Shown here: positions 37,046 to 53,800 of the stretch, one piece after another
Numbering within the stretch: position 1 is the stretch's first letter
Layout: every line of letters begins with the position of its first letter
DNA from: Pelodera strongyloides
Taxonomy: Eukaryota; Nematoda; Chromadorea; Rhabditida; Rhabditidae
Assembly (NCBI GenBank): GCA_036852015.1
Contig: JAANDG010000674.1
Location: 1-64,000 of the forward strand
DNA: 64,000 nt
Direction: 5' to 3'
Translations under genes and position numbers: made by a program
Notes under the pieces: model-generated
Databases searched by the model: none
What the model saw: the letters and a program-made list of their open reading frames with translations, nothing else
Told to the model about the DNA's origin: nothing

Positions 37046-38390
37046 TCAGAAAAGATCGTTCATGCTCTCCCGCAGGTTGCTCAGTCAATATAAGCTTATA
37101 AATATTGTCTCAGAGGAAAAGCCACCAGGCATTTCATTTACGTGTACCAGATATACATATGAGCTGTCTTCTCTGAGAAGACCCCTTACATTTACCTTAC
37201 TCATTAGTTGATGGGGTTTCCAAGTATGCCAAATACGAAATACGTGCGTGTTTCTGTCAAATCTATTTATTTATTTATCAAATAACACCATTTATTTATC
37301 TACAGTATTTTGGAACTAAACGTGAATGTTTAAAATGAGAAATTATACAAACATTCTCCAAAATACGGTATATTTTAAGAATACTATGGTTCATAATCCA
37401 AGCATTTATTTCACAATTTTTTCCAATGCGCTCCAGATAATACCATAAAACTGCAATGCAACTATATATGCAAATTGTAAATTTCACGCATCTTGCTTGG
37501 TTCACATCTGCAAATTGAAATTTAGTTTGCGGGATAGTCACTATGGACGTATCGGTTTACTTTGATGGGCCTGTCCCTTTAAGAATTACGCTTTTTTGTT
37601 GTACCTTTGCACGGCAATGATGACGAAAGAACACTGCGTAAATAAAGCTGTTTTCCTGAACTTTTTCGTAACGCTTTTATAGCTAACACTTTCAACAAAG
37701 AGCCACGGGTTTTAATGAATCAAAACAAAGAATCCCGGTCATTCACGAGGTGATCTCAAAAGATTAAAGTTTAAAGGAACTGGCACATGGAAAAACTGAC
37801 GAAAGTTGGCATGCAAGCGGAAAACTGACGGCGCAAACTGCACTTGGCAACGTGGTGGCGTGAGGAATGCAAATGGCCTGCAACTTCCCTACGCCAAAAG
37901 CCCGAGGCGAAATGTCTTGAGTACAACGTGCAAGCGGCAACTTTATGGCGTGCAAGCGGTAACCTTGCTTCTTCACGGCGTGCAAGCTGCAACGTTACGG
38001 CGAGCAACTTGCACGCCAGAACCCAACGGCGTGCCACTTTTTTCCTTTTTAAAATTGCAGCTTGCGCGCCAATTTCCACGTTGAAGAAAATGGAAACCAA
38101 ATAAAAGGAGAGTAACACGCTCAGGCTAAACACATTCGAGAAATCTAGCTTATTATGTGGTGTTTGGTTTTGCGTTTTTTTGTGTACCACAAGAATATTT
38201 TGGATCGATACAAAGTGTTGCATGTTGGTTTGGTGCATTTTAACATCGACCCCCTTGAATAGTTATAATATTGTATTGCTAAAGTGCAAGGCAGCGGTAA
38301 TGTGCCACAATTCAAAAAAAGTCATACGCAAGTCATAAACACATTAGGCAATCCCCCAAGTCACATAGTCAATGCCACACATTAACAAAG
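37046..38390. other. Non-coding stretch with a degenerate GC-rich repeat
   Basis: Between 37810 and 38040 the motif GGCGTGCAAGCGGCAAC recurs in degenerate form about eight times, giving open frames on both strands. AATAAA on the minus strand (38399-38394) probably ends the transcript of the small charged-protein gene. Confidence 0.55.
37810..38040. repeat. Degenerate GTGCAAGCGGCAAC repeat cluster
   Basis: Imperfect reiteration in both orientations (GCATGCAAGCGGAAAACTG, GTGCAAGCGGCAACTTTATG, GTGCAAGCTGCAACGTTACG, GAGCAACTTGCACGCC). The period is irregular. Confidence 0.7.
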
Positions 38391-38393
38391 ACC

Positions 38394-38399
38394 TTTATT
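38394..38399 (-). terminator. Polyadenylation signal AATAAA
   Basis: AATAAA on the minus strand, about 110 bases after the stop codon of the small charged-protein gene. Confidence 0.5.
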
Positions 38400-38507
38400 C
38401 ATTAATTTCACAGTTTCACATCTAATTTTCAATCTAGTGCCCAGATTGTTTTGTTGAAAAGTATTCTTTTATGGTTTTCTTGCAATTTCAGTTTGTTTTT
38501 ATATTCG

Positions 38508-40749
38508 TTACGTTTGGTAATCGGCGCTTCTTAATTTGACTTTGGCTTCCGACGCAGACTTCTCCTGAAAGGATTCAATTGAATTATTAGAGTTGTAGAT
38601 TATGTATATGTATTATTCGGATGTACATTGGTACATAGCGTTGATGTCTTTCACTAGTTCTTCTTCTTTTAGGTGGTACATCTAAAAAATAATTTGGCAG
38701 ACATACTTTGAATTCTTGCAGTTAATCTTTTTCGTGCTGCGTCCGATCTGAAATGGTAGATCGTTTGATGCAAAAGCAATAACTTGCTATCAATTTGCAA
38801 TTATCAATTTGCAATTATCAATTGATAATTGTTATCAATGAACGTTTAGTGCCTGTAGAGAATAATGAATCGCATCTATCCGTGAAACTCTCTGAGATTC
38901 TAGCCATTTTATCTTACGCCTAAGTAGAGGTATCTAGATTTCTCCCAGAGTTACATTATACTACTTTTTTATTTAGCCACTTTACACAACAACCACATGA
39001 CCCTTCCCATTAATAAACCCACTACCATTTCCCTTTAAATAAATCCAAAAACAAGCCTTTGCATCCTCTGATGAATCCTCATTTTTCGTGTCCCCACCAC
39101 TGGAAGGTTGCTGAATACAGAATTATAAACATTTGAAGTAAAATGAAAAACCCTGGTCTAAACTTGTTCTTTTATCACAGAACAAGAGCGTCACAGGAAA
39201 GTGAAATCCCGATATGGCTCCGATTATTTTCTAGAAAACCCCGATATGGCCCCGATTATTTGCCAGAAAACCCCGATATGGCCCCGCTCAAAGCCGGATT
39301 TTTTGAGGGACTTGATCGGGGCCATATCGGGGTTTTTTGGTTTCCCATGATTGTCTTATTATATAGAACAGTATGGGTATGGAATGTGAAAAATCATTTC
39401 CTTTTCGGTCAACAATAGTCTATTATATTAATTAATTTATTATATTATATATATTAATATATACTAAAAAGAGTTAATACCATCTTTGGATTCCGGGAGC
39501 GCTTCACATCTGAAGAAAAAAACGTTATTTCCTATATCCTACGAGCAATATTACGAAAGCGAGTTTGCCCAAAAACAAATATAGTTACCGAAACTTGAAA
39601 AACAACAAAATTCTTCAACTAAAATATCAACTGTAACAAACCCTTCTTTTCGGGTTGCTCTCGGTCGCTGTCTCCGTCAACGTCGACTAAGACGCGTCGC
39701 TCGACCTTTTCTGGTTTAATCGCAGCCTGAAAGTTGAATTGTTTGCAAACCATCCATGCAAAAACGAGCAAGACATGAAAGTGACCAAGCGCAAGACATA
39801 GGTATAGAGCGAGAGTAAACGGAAAGAGGAGAGAGAGTGAGAGAGGAAGGAATTATCTACGTTCAATGTACAAATTCAGGAATTCTAATCTGTCCTCTCG
39901 ACGTGGTCGTATCAAAATCATAATCCCTCGGGTGACTAGGAATGTTCGCAGACACTGTTTTGTCCATAGAACTTCACTTATGATTGAGAGTAACCCTCGC
40001 CTATTCCTGTAAACCTAATGTTTTTATTTGGTGCTTTTATTTTAACCAGATTTACATTTTCACGTTTCATACATAGTTATTCATTGTGGTATTGCCTCGA
40101 CAAAACTTGTGCGCCATTTTATGTTCGTAGTAAATGTTATGTTAATGTTAAGGAAGAAAGAAGGAGATTGAGCGATTGACGAGATAGAGGTAGAAAGATA
40201 TGGGAGAGCGAGAGCGAGAGAGAGAAATCCGACCTCACTCTTTTCTTTTTCTGGCTCATCCGGAGTTTCTTCATTTTCCGGATTCACATTTCTGTAATGA
40301 ATGAAAAAGCAATGTCGCTAGAGACTGCAGTGGCCGTATGCACGAACGCCGGGAGTATGCTCCCAGCCCAGCAGGGAGTATGCTCCCAGCCCAGCAGGGA
40401 GTATGCTCCCAGTGGAAGGTGAGAGAATAAGAGGGATCACGTGGACTAGCGACACGCAGAGACAAATTCTCCCAGCCGGGGAGGTTCCCGCTGTTCGTGC
40501 ATATGGCCACAGATGTACATGTAAGACGCATGCAAGTACTTAGTTAGTTTAGAAGCCTGCGAGCTTTTCTTTATGTATTACAGCGTTGGCACTAGTATTT
40601 GGTCACTCGATGTATTGATTTTATTGATTGTCTGATTTACTTTTTATTGATTGCATTTATTTGTTATTGATCACTTATTTAAAAAAAAATCAAAAATCCA
40701 ACTTCTCGCTCTCTTCCTCCTCTTCGCAGGTAACTTTCGGTCGTTTCAT
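38508..40749 (-). CDS. Small, highly charged protein of unknown function
   Basis: Six short exons: 40749-40703, 40291-40234, 39726-39642, 39509-39481, 39110-39057, 38564-38508. All join in frame to give 109 residues. The protein is rich in Glu, Lys, Asp and Ser: M-K-R-P-K-V-T-C, then E-E-E-E-E-S-E-K, ending R-S-A-D-Y-Q-T. It has no hydrophobic segment or known domain and is probably disordered and nuclear or cytosolic. The fifth intron needs a GC donor (AAG-GC-TTGT); using the nearby GT instead gives an immediate stop. The frame stays open upstream of this ATG (W-K-V-C-E-F-L-E-G-W-S-K), so the true start may be further 5'. The exact phase agreement over five introns is the main evidence. It lies 585 bases downstream of the kinase stop on the same strand. 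Confidence 0.6.
39192..39349. repeat. Hairpin repeat J (copy 2)
   Basis: Three tandem units of CCCCGATATGGCCCCGATT, then GGATTTTTTGAGGGACTTGA, then the inverted complement GGGGCCATATCGGGG and TTTTGGTTTCCCATG. The frame sequences match copy 1 but the unit does not. It lies in intron 4 of the small charged-protein gene. Confidence 0.87.
39952..40150. repeat. Interspersed repeat H (copy 1)
   Basis: About 195 bases beginning ACTGTTTTGTCCATAGAACT and ending GTAAATGTTATGTTAATGTT. It is about 95% identical by eye to 48182-48379 and lies in an intron of the small charged-protein gene. Confidence 0.9.
40328..40512. repeat. Foldback element, family G (copy 3) with internal triplication
   Basis: The ends are CAGTGGCCGTATGCACGAAC and GTTCGTGCATATGGCCACAG. 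Inside, GGGAGTATGCTCCCAG occurs three times, with CCCAGCA between copies. It lies in intron 1 of the small charged-protein gene. Confidence 0.82.
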
Positions 40750-40844
40750 TTTGCTCCAGCCCTCCAGAAACTCGCAAACCTTCCAATGATAGAAATCTTT
40801 ATTTGATACCAGCTACTTATGTGAGCCTTTATGTGAGACTTTAA

Positions 40845-41007
40845 AGCGAAATGCTAGCCTCTTTGGAAAATTTGCATATGATAAGCAAATCCTATGTATC
40901 CGATGCTAATTTTGTACGATTGCCGTGGACGATCGTACAAAATTAGCATATGATACATAGGATTTGATTGTCATATGCAAATTTTCCAAAGGGGCTTGCA
41001 TTTCGCT
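40845..41007. repeat. Near-perfect palindromic TTAA element, family P (copy 2)
   Basis: A complete copy with TTAA on both sides, starting AGCGAAATGCTAGCCTCTTT and ending AGGGGCTTGCATTTCGCT. The whole element is one long hairpin. It lies between the kinase and the small charged-protein gene. Confidence 0.9.
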
Positions 41008-41333
41008 TTAATGATAATGATGCAAATTATTTAGTTGTTAGGTCTTAGGGCTCACTCAATCAATCATTTGAATAAATATATCTTTTTTTTATAATATTCG
41101 CGCTCAAAAGAGATCTCAAGGATTAATTTCGATATTTTTGTAACTCAATGGATCCGTAGGCTTCGTTGGTTAGGCCGCAAAAAGCTTTCACAACAAAAGG
41201 ACTTTTGAAAGTTGCTCACGGTCACATCGTGCGTTTCACGGGAAAGTCATAGCTAGGGGTTTACCTTCCACCACCACGTTCACTTCCCATACCCGTGCCA
41301 TTCAATTTTCAGCCAAGCACAGAAAACTTCGTC

Positions 41334-46383
<5,050 letters not shown>

Positions 46384-46869
46384 CACATTTGGGAAAAACT
46401 GGTGAAGAATAAATACGAATAAACGCGCAAATTACTCAATATGCAAATCAATGGGTTATCATTGATCTGATTAGTCACAGAAACACGTGATTAGCTTCAG
46501 TTTGTTGCTAATCTGAATTTAGCAAGGAAACCGTTTGGCGACTGGTTACCGACCATACGGCTACCATCTTAAGACTAAGTAGTGACCACTAGACTAGACG
46601 ACGGTTCTTGGAAAAAATGGTCACGATTTGGGCAAGAAAAGAAATGTTTCCCTCCGTTTCCAATGTAGATATTTTACTTTATGATGATTGATCGTAAGAA
46701 AAATATCTTCTCTTAGAATCCACAAATGGCAAAAATGGCTGATCGAAAAACCGGGTTCTTACCACTTGTTCAAAATTCAAGGAATGCCAGCTACTGAACG
46801 CATTTGTATGGCATTCTGTTCCTCAGCTGTATTGTTGTACATTTTTAATCACAAATAAATAATAAATGT
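46384..46869. other. Intergenic region between Dispatched-like stop and kinase start
   Basis: 486 bases between two minus-strand genes. AATAAA on the minus strand overlaps the Dispatched-like stop (46874-46869). Nothing else is recognisable. Confidence 0.5.
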
Positions 46870-47806
46870 TTATTCAACCTGTTTAATCACGAAATTACCC
46901 CTTTTCCACCACATTCGTTCCCTGCACACAGCAATACACGAAGGAAATACAAAAACAGCCGCAAATAAAGAAATTAAATTCATAATTATCAAAAAGCAGC
47001 CAATTTCATAGAATGCGTTTGTCCGGGAGAATACAAGTGGTATACCGGCGAGGACGGCTGTAACCGTAGCGTTACAAACGGCGACTCCAGCGCTTTGGTT
47101 GGTAGACCTGCAAGTAAAGAAATACCCTTCATTAAAGTTCTGTCGTGAGATAGATTTTGCTCTACATACGAGAAAAGATAATATAGAATCGCTATGAACT
47201 ATCTACTATCATCTATCTTGCCTAACACTGCTCATACGATGGACTCGATGGATGTACCATATATTTTTGAACATTTCATAAACATCTTATTGTGCCGTCG
47301 GAGCCGCGCATCACGCGTTCCACATACAGTAATCTTATACATACAGTAATTGGCACCTTATACAAAATGCAGTCATTATGCAAACTGAAAAATTAGCATT
47401 AAAAATAGCTGGGTTTTAAAGTAAAGAACAAATTTCTCACAAAATAACATCCTCCATTGTGTGATCGTGTGCGTGTTTGTGTGCGACGGCGTAGTGAAGT
47501 GTGTAGTCAAAGGATAAACCAATTGTCAACACAATTATCGTAGCTTCAACCACGTTGATGGTCCAACCTTAAACGGTCAGGCTGACGAAAAAACGTTTTT
47601 TTTTCCGAATTCCTCCACAGCACGTTAGTTAGTTAGATAGTTAGATTAGCAGTACATAGTTGAAAGAAAGAATGTGCAGGATGTCAAAGCACCAAATGCA
47701 TAGTGTCAAATCTCATTGCTCATTGCTAACCTTATCGGTTATCTGTTTGCGTTTATATGTTCGTTTTATTTTTCATCCTCGGATGCACACCTTTTGGTGT
47801 ATTTAA

Positions 47807-47837
<31 letters not shown>

Positions 47838-50800
47838 ATATGTTATCTAGTTACTCAATTAAAACAATCCTCGACCCTAATCTTGCCTAGTCAGCGTACT
47901 AACAAGGTATATTCAAAGCGACATCGTCGGATTTTTTTCGAAAAAGTATATATCATAACCCTACCTAGCCAAACTACAACAGCCATTGTCTGAAGTGATA
48001 CGGCCGTGATAACAATGATACTTGTAGCAGAAATCAGAGCATCCCGTGTTGATAAGATTATGACGAGAAGAGAAACTAAATATTAGTTTTTTTTTTAATA
48101 AATGTGTTATAAAGGAATCTGTAACAACGTCAAAGAAATAAACCCAAACTATGTTAGCGCTATCGCGCTAACAAAGGATATACTGTTTTGTCCATAGAAC
48201 TTCACTTATGATTGAGAGTAACCCTCGCCTATTCCTGTAAACATAATGTTTTTATTTGATGCTTTTATTTTGATCAGATTTACATTTTCACGTTTAATAG
48301 TTATTCATTGTGGTATTGCCTCGACAAAACTTGTGCGACATTTTATGTTCGTAATAAATGTTATGTTATGTTATGTTATATAACGTCAAAATCACATCAA
48401 CGAAAATCTCTACGACTGCTTTCTGTATGTTTTTGCTATAAGGAAAGAGGTGGTTTTTGCAAATTCGAATTCTGAAGTCTGGTCATGCCAAGTCACGAAA
48501 AAAATATTTTGAAATATTCGATCATTTCAACATTCAGTAGCAATGAAGCACACACCAGTCAGGTGGAAATTAATTCTCATTATATAAATGAGGAGTTTGT
48601 TTGTGCACAACGTTTTTCCTACGTTTCAGGCGTTTGGTATAAATGGGCGAACCTTTCACAACTCTCCAAAATTAGGAAAGTCTTCCCAGGCCCAGGCGGC
48701 GATAGCCGTCTGGTAACAAATAAGTGAAAACATAAAGTTATGACACAAAATGTCTAACCTCCTACAGATATCAACACTGAACTCAGGGTGGAATCGAACA
48801 TTCCTGACAGTAAATCGTACATTTTGGTGACTTCCGGTTCAGAGAGCCATAGGATCGGTTCATCTGGAAATTGACTAGTTCTCCCTTTTTTCTGTAAACA
48901 GTATTTCTTTCACTCGATGAAGCACTTGCAATCAGGACTTTGTATTCCGCTCAAATTCACATATTGTCAGGATAACGAAAAAAATCAATAGTCTGGAATA
49001 TTTTCGCAGGATACACGTGGACGAATTAAGTCCGGTTTATGTTTTTTTACCTTTAGCTTTAGCTAACGTTGTAAGTTGTTCACGGACAGAGTTAATCGTT
49101 GCGAACACTTTCTTTGATTCAGAGTAGGCGGTTGTCATTTTGTATTCACTCGGAATTGAGACGTAATAGGCAGCCTAAATTATAAACAAAATTTAATCGG
49201 AATTTACAAAAAATCGTTTGCATTTTTTAATTGTGTCTGAGCTTTTGTAACAATTTTGAAGTTTTGAGGTTTGCAACAAAAAAAATAGAGAAAGAAGAGT
49301 TTGATCTTCTAACCGAAAATAACTCTCCTCTCAGATTCACAACTTTGTTCTTATCATAATCACTAACCACGCTTTTGTTTTTATCAAAAATTGGGCAATC
49401 GGCAGAAACAACGCGAAATTGTTCCGGAAATTCTTGACAAATACGTCGTTTGGCGAATATTTTCATGCAATCGGATGCCAAGGGCTGTAAAGTTAACAAT
49501 GATGAAGGATAACTTCCTTTACTTAAATTGGTAGCATAAACAAAGATGTGACTCAGTAAATATAAAATAAATAAATTCATAATTAAAAGGGATATCTTTA
49601 TGAGCTTGAACACAATACTGAACTGCTGTTGACAGGTAAAATAGTGAAGCAAACTTATCCTAAAACAAAATGTTTTGTCAATAATATATCTGTTGTTCTA
49701 CTCGACAAGAGCCAATATAATGTTAGCTCATTTTATAATATTATAATAAGTGAACGCTAAGACAAGTTACCCCTTTCTCCAAGCAACATCCTTCCACACA
49801 CTTCTTCGACGTGACAAACTTTTCAAAGTTATCGATCCAGCTTGTTGCATTACCGTACTTTGGATTCGTCCCGTACACGGTGCGAACGATTTTCTGAAAA
49901 TTTATTTATGCTTTTCCATTTCCGTTCATTGCTTAATGATTGCCTGTGCAAGTAATACATATAATATAGCCACCCTGAACCTTGCAATTTACGGGTCACA
50001 TCATTCTGAGAACTTGCTAATACCTGGTAGAAACATTAACGATTTGTAGGAACGTTTTTAAAAGAAGTGTCAAAGTAAATGCAAATAATACATGGGACCA
50101 GGGACGATGGCAGCCCTTAGCCAAATTTCATAAATTACAGTTAAAATTTATTTTTAAAAGAAGTCTTTAGTAAAATACCTTTAAATTTTGCAATTCATCC
50201 ATTGTCTTAACCTGAAAAGTGCCTGAAAAAGACACAGTTCCAGTGTTGTCGGGCGATACAGCGCTGCTGTCCCTAAAATTCAAGTTAGCGGGTTTTTAAA
50301 TTCAAGCTAACTAGCTGTTCGTGTGCCTGACCCTATGCGACCAGAGATAAAAATACAAACCAATGTTATGACAAAGCATTAACAATTATTTTTCGCTTAG
50401 AACGATATATATATATTAGATAATAAAATAAGCCAACCTACGTGGTGGGCTTGACTCCTATCACGAAATTTTCCACTTGCTTTACAGGACGATTTTTTTC
50501 AAAGTTGAACATTCTCTGATGATCGTCAAACCATTCGTAAGGGTGCGAACTGCGCAGGTACTGTAAGAATACATTTATTTCTAGAATAAGAAGAATATAT
50601 TTCTAGTTAAAAGTTAAAAAAGGTTAGATCAACAAAAGGGTCAAACGAATACTGAATGTGGGTTCAACAAGGTTTTTTCTTCGTTTCTTAACTTCACAAC
50701 TCACATTGTCCGCATTATTACTTACAAATATAAATAAATTTATCTTTATTTTTGACACGTTCAGCTGGACCATTCCAGCAAATTGAATAAAAGATAAAAA

Positions 50801-53800
50801 GATAAAAAAAAATTAAAAAAATTTGTAAAGAACTACCTGCATTGGATTCACATCAGGCAATTGCGCCTTTGGATGGACAAGTAAAGCGAACAGCGATACA
50901 ATTAGTGAAATAATAACTATTAGAATTCCTAGAAGTCGACCTTTATACACAAGACGAGAGATGATGCGCATTACGATATTGTAGAAGAAATGGCTGAATG
51001 GGTAATATGATTTCTCTCCCATTAGAACTGACATTGTGTATTTACCCAGGAGAATCGTTATATCAAGTATGCACAGTGAAAAGTCCTAGGGTCACTATCT
51101 GCTACATATTGTCCAGCAGTGCTGAACGGATAGGGATAGTCAGTTAACCCAGTTATTCCCGTTCTAGTGCCAACTTATATAGAACCTACTTTTGAAATAT
51201 GTATATAATACTAAGATAACACTACTAGATAACAAGTAGGCTTCAATGTTATAAGAAACGAAGGCGTTACCTAAATGGTCCCTGACAGGTAAGCATTATC
51301 TTTGCCAGCCATGACTCAGATTGTTGCGTGATACTCAGCGCAGCGGGCAGTAGTAGAAGAACGAGAACGTAGTTGAGTGCCACTGTCGTCCCGGCGTACA
51401 CGCCAAAACATCTAAAAAAAATAAAATTTTCAGAATAGTTTCTTTTCACGTTCAATGCTTTCGTTGGGACCAATTGTAATTATTTATATACTATATATCT
51501 AGACTCTTGGTCAATAAGTCCCAATCCTACTTTTTGTGTTCTTATCTTCCTCTAATTTGATACACTTGTTTTTCAAACATTTATTCTGTATCGGCTTTTG
51601 TGCGCATCACACTAATGTAATAAATTATTATTATTATTATTATTATTCGATTTAGGACCCACTTAATAACTATGACGTCACTGGTGTAGTTCGAGTAGAA
51701 CGCAACGGCCGTCGTAATCGATGTGACAAACATTGAGAGTAGAGAGTGCGAAAGAGAAGAGCGAATCAGGTCCTTGGTCGAAGTGATGATTAACTAAAAT
51801 TTTAAAGTGGTATGACTTGTGGTTTCGAAAATTATTTTGACAAGTTCACATGTTTCACAAACAACGTGACACGCCATGCTGCACTAAAGAAACAGACCTT
51901 AAGATCAATCATAAAGCAAAGTCGCTGCTTTTCAAGACCCTATGAAACGTATTCTCACCTCTTCTTTTAGAGAGTTAGAATCAGATGCATTGGATCGATT
52001 CTGTAAATGTGTTTTAGTATTTCTGATTTCTAATCCTCCAAGTGGAATATCTTACAAAATGTGGAACTCTATAGCGAAGCAAACCGCCTGGACAATAATA
52101 TAGGGCCTTGTTTAATGAGCACATATTTGAAACCACAAACTTTACCGCTAACTAAGAACCAGAGGCCGTATTCACCACTACATTTACCCGGATAAAATCG
52201 TTTCCCGGGAAAGTATTTTACCCAAAATGACCATTTTTACCTTTTCCCGGAATTCACCACTTTTTCCCTTTTCCCAAAAAGCGAGCTGGGAAACGGAAAA
52301 TTTTACCCGAGCTTGGCACGGGTAAACCAGAAATTACCCAAGTGTTGTGGTATATTTTTCGTCGAAAACATTTATTTAAACATTATTTCTGTGTTTTATT
52401 TGAATGTTTGACAATAATAACTATCTATTTCTTTAAGCAGCACAAAAAATTAAGATATTTACGTTAGTTTTTTTCTATTCTCTTCCATTATAACGATAAG
52501 AAAATTTGTAAGGGATATCAACTAATTAATACATGTTAGAAGGCAAATAATGCGACTTGAGCATTCGACAGACTTCCGAAAAGCTTGTCGTACTATGAAA
52601 ATGCACGCGTCCGGCATATATTCTACCCTAAATAAATGGTCTGAGTGTGCTATGGATGGAGTCAATGGACTATTACATTTTTCTCAAATCATAGCAAAGG
52701 AAGATATAGCTTAGGAAGTCTTGTATAAAAAATATAATAGACGTCCCCCATCTCCATAAAAAGGTTTTGCGGCGAGTACTACCACCAAAGACAACACCAT
52801 CCGTTGTGGTCTAGTGGTTAGGATTTGTGGCTCTCACCCAACAAGGCCGGGGTTCGATTCCCCGCAACGGAAGCCTGTTTTTGCCCTTTATCTTACCGGG
52901 AGAATGTCTTTACAACCTATCTGTACAACCTTATTAGCAATTTTTCGTTGGGTATTGTCCTTAAATCTCATCTAACGGAAATTGTGTTGATCCGAACTCT
53001 AACTATATATTAATAATTATTGAGCGTGCTTATATTAAGCAACGAAAATATACAAAATTATTATTACAATGAAAATTAAGCATAAACATCAAATAATCAT
53101 ATTTTCCTTGAATTTCCCCTTGGGTAAAATTCCCCGTTTCCCAAATGGAGTGTGAATTCGGGGAGGGATAAAAAGTTTTCCGGAAAGGGCAAAAATATTT
53201 CCCGGGAAGGATTTTCGTTAGGAAATTGTCCCTGGGTAATTTGTTTTCCCGGGGAATTTTTTCCGTAAGAATGGTGAATACGGCCTCAGGTGACAGGTCA
53301 GATTGACAATTAATGGTAAAAGTTCTTAAATTCGGTAAAAACATAACGTTGATCTTGCAGAAGTATTAAAACAAACCTTTTTCAAGTCTCTATAGTATCC
53401 GAGCAATAGGAACGCGTCGTCTGCACCGATGGAAATCATCAAAACAAGCGCGAGAAGATTGACAAATGGGTAGAAGTTCAGGCCGAAAACAACCTGAACG
53501 CATATTTAAAATGTTTTGAAACAAAAAAAAAACATTTTGAATTGTAATAGCCTGCAGAGACGTTTCAAATAGCCTCAGGAGACGTTTTGAATTGCAAGAG
53601 CATCCGGAGACATTTTGAATTGTAATCGCCTCCGGAGACGCTTTGAATTTTCAAATAGCCCCCGGAGACGTTTTGAATTGCAAGAGCCTCCGGAGACATT
53701 TTGAATTGCAAGAGCCTCCGGAGACGTTTTCAATTTTCAAATAGCCTCCGGAGACGTTTTGAATTGCAATAGCCTCCGGAGGCGTTTTGAATTGCAAGGG

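Noticed and set aside
37771..38238. Open frames on both strands at 37.8-38.2 kb
   Set aside because: They are produced by a degenerate GC-rich repeat cluster and have no splice or domain support.
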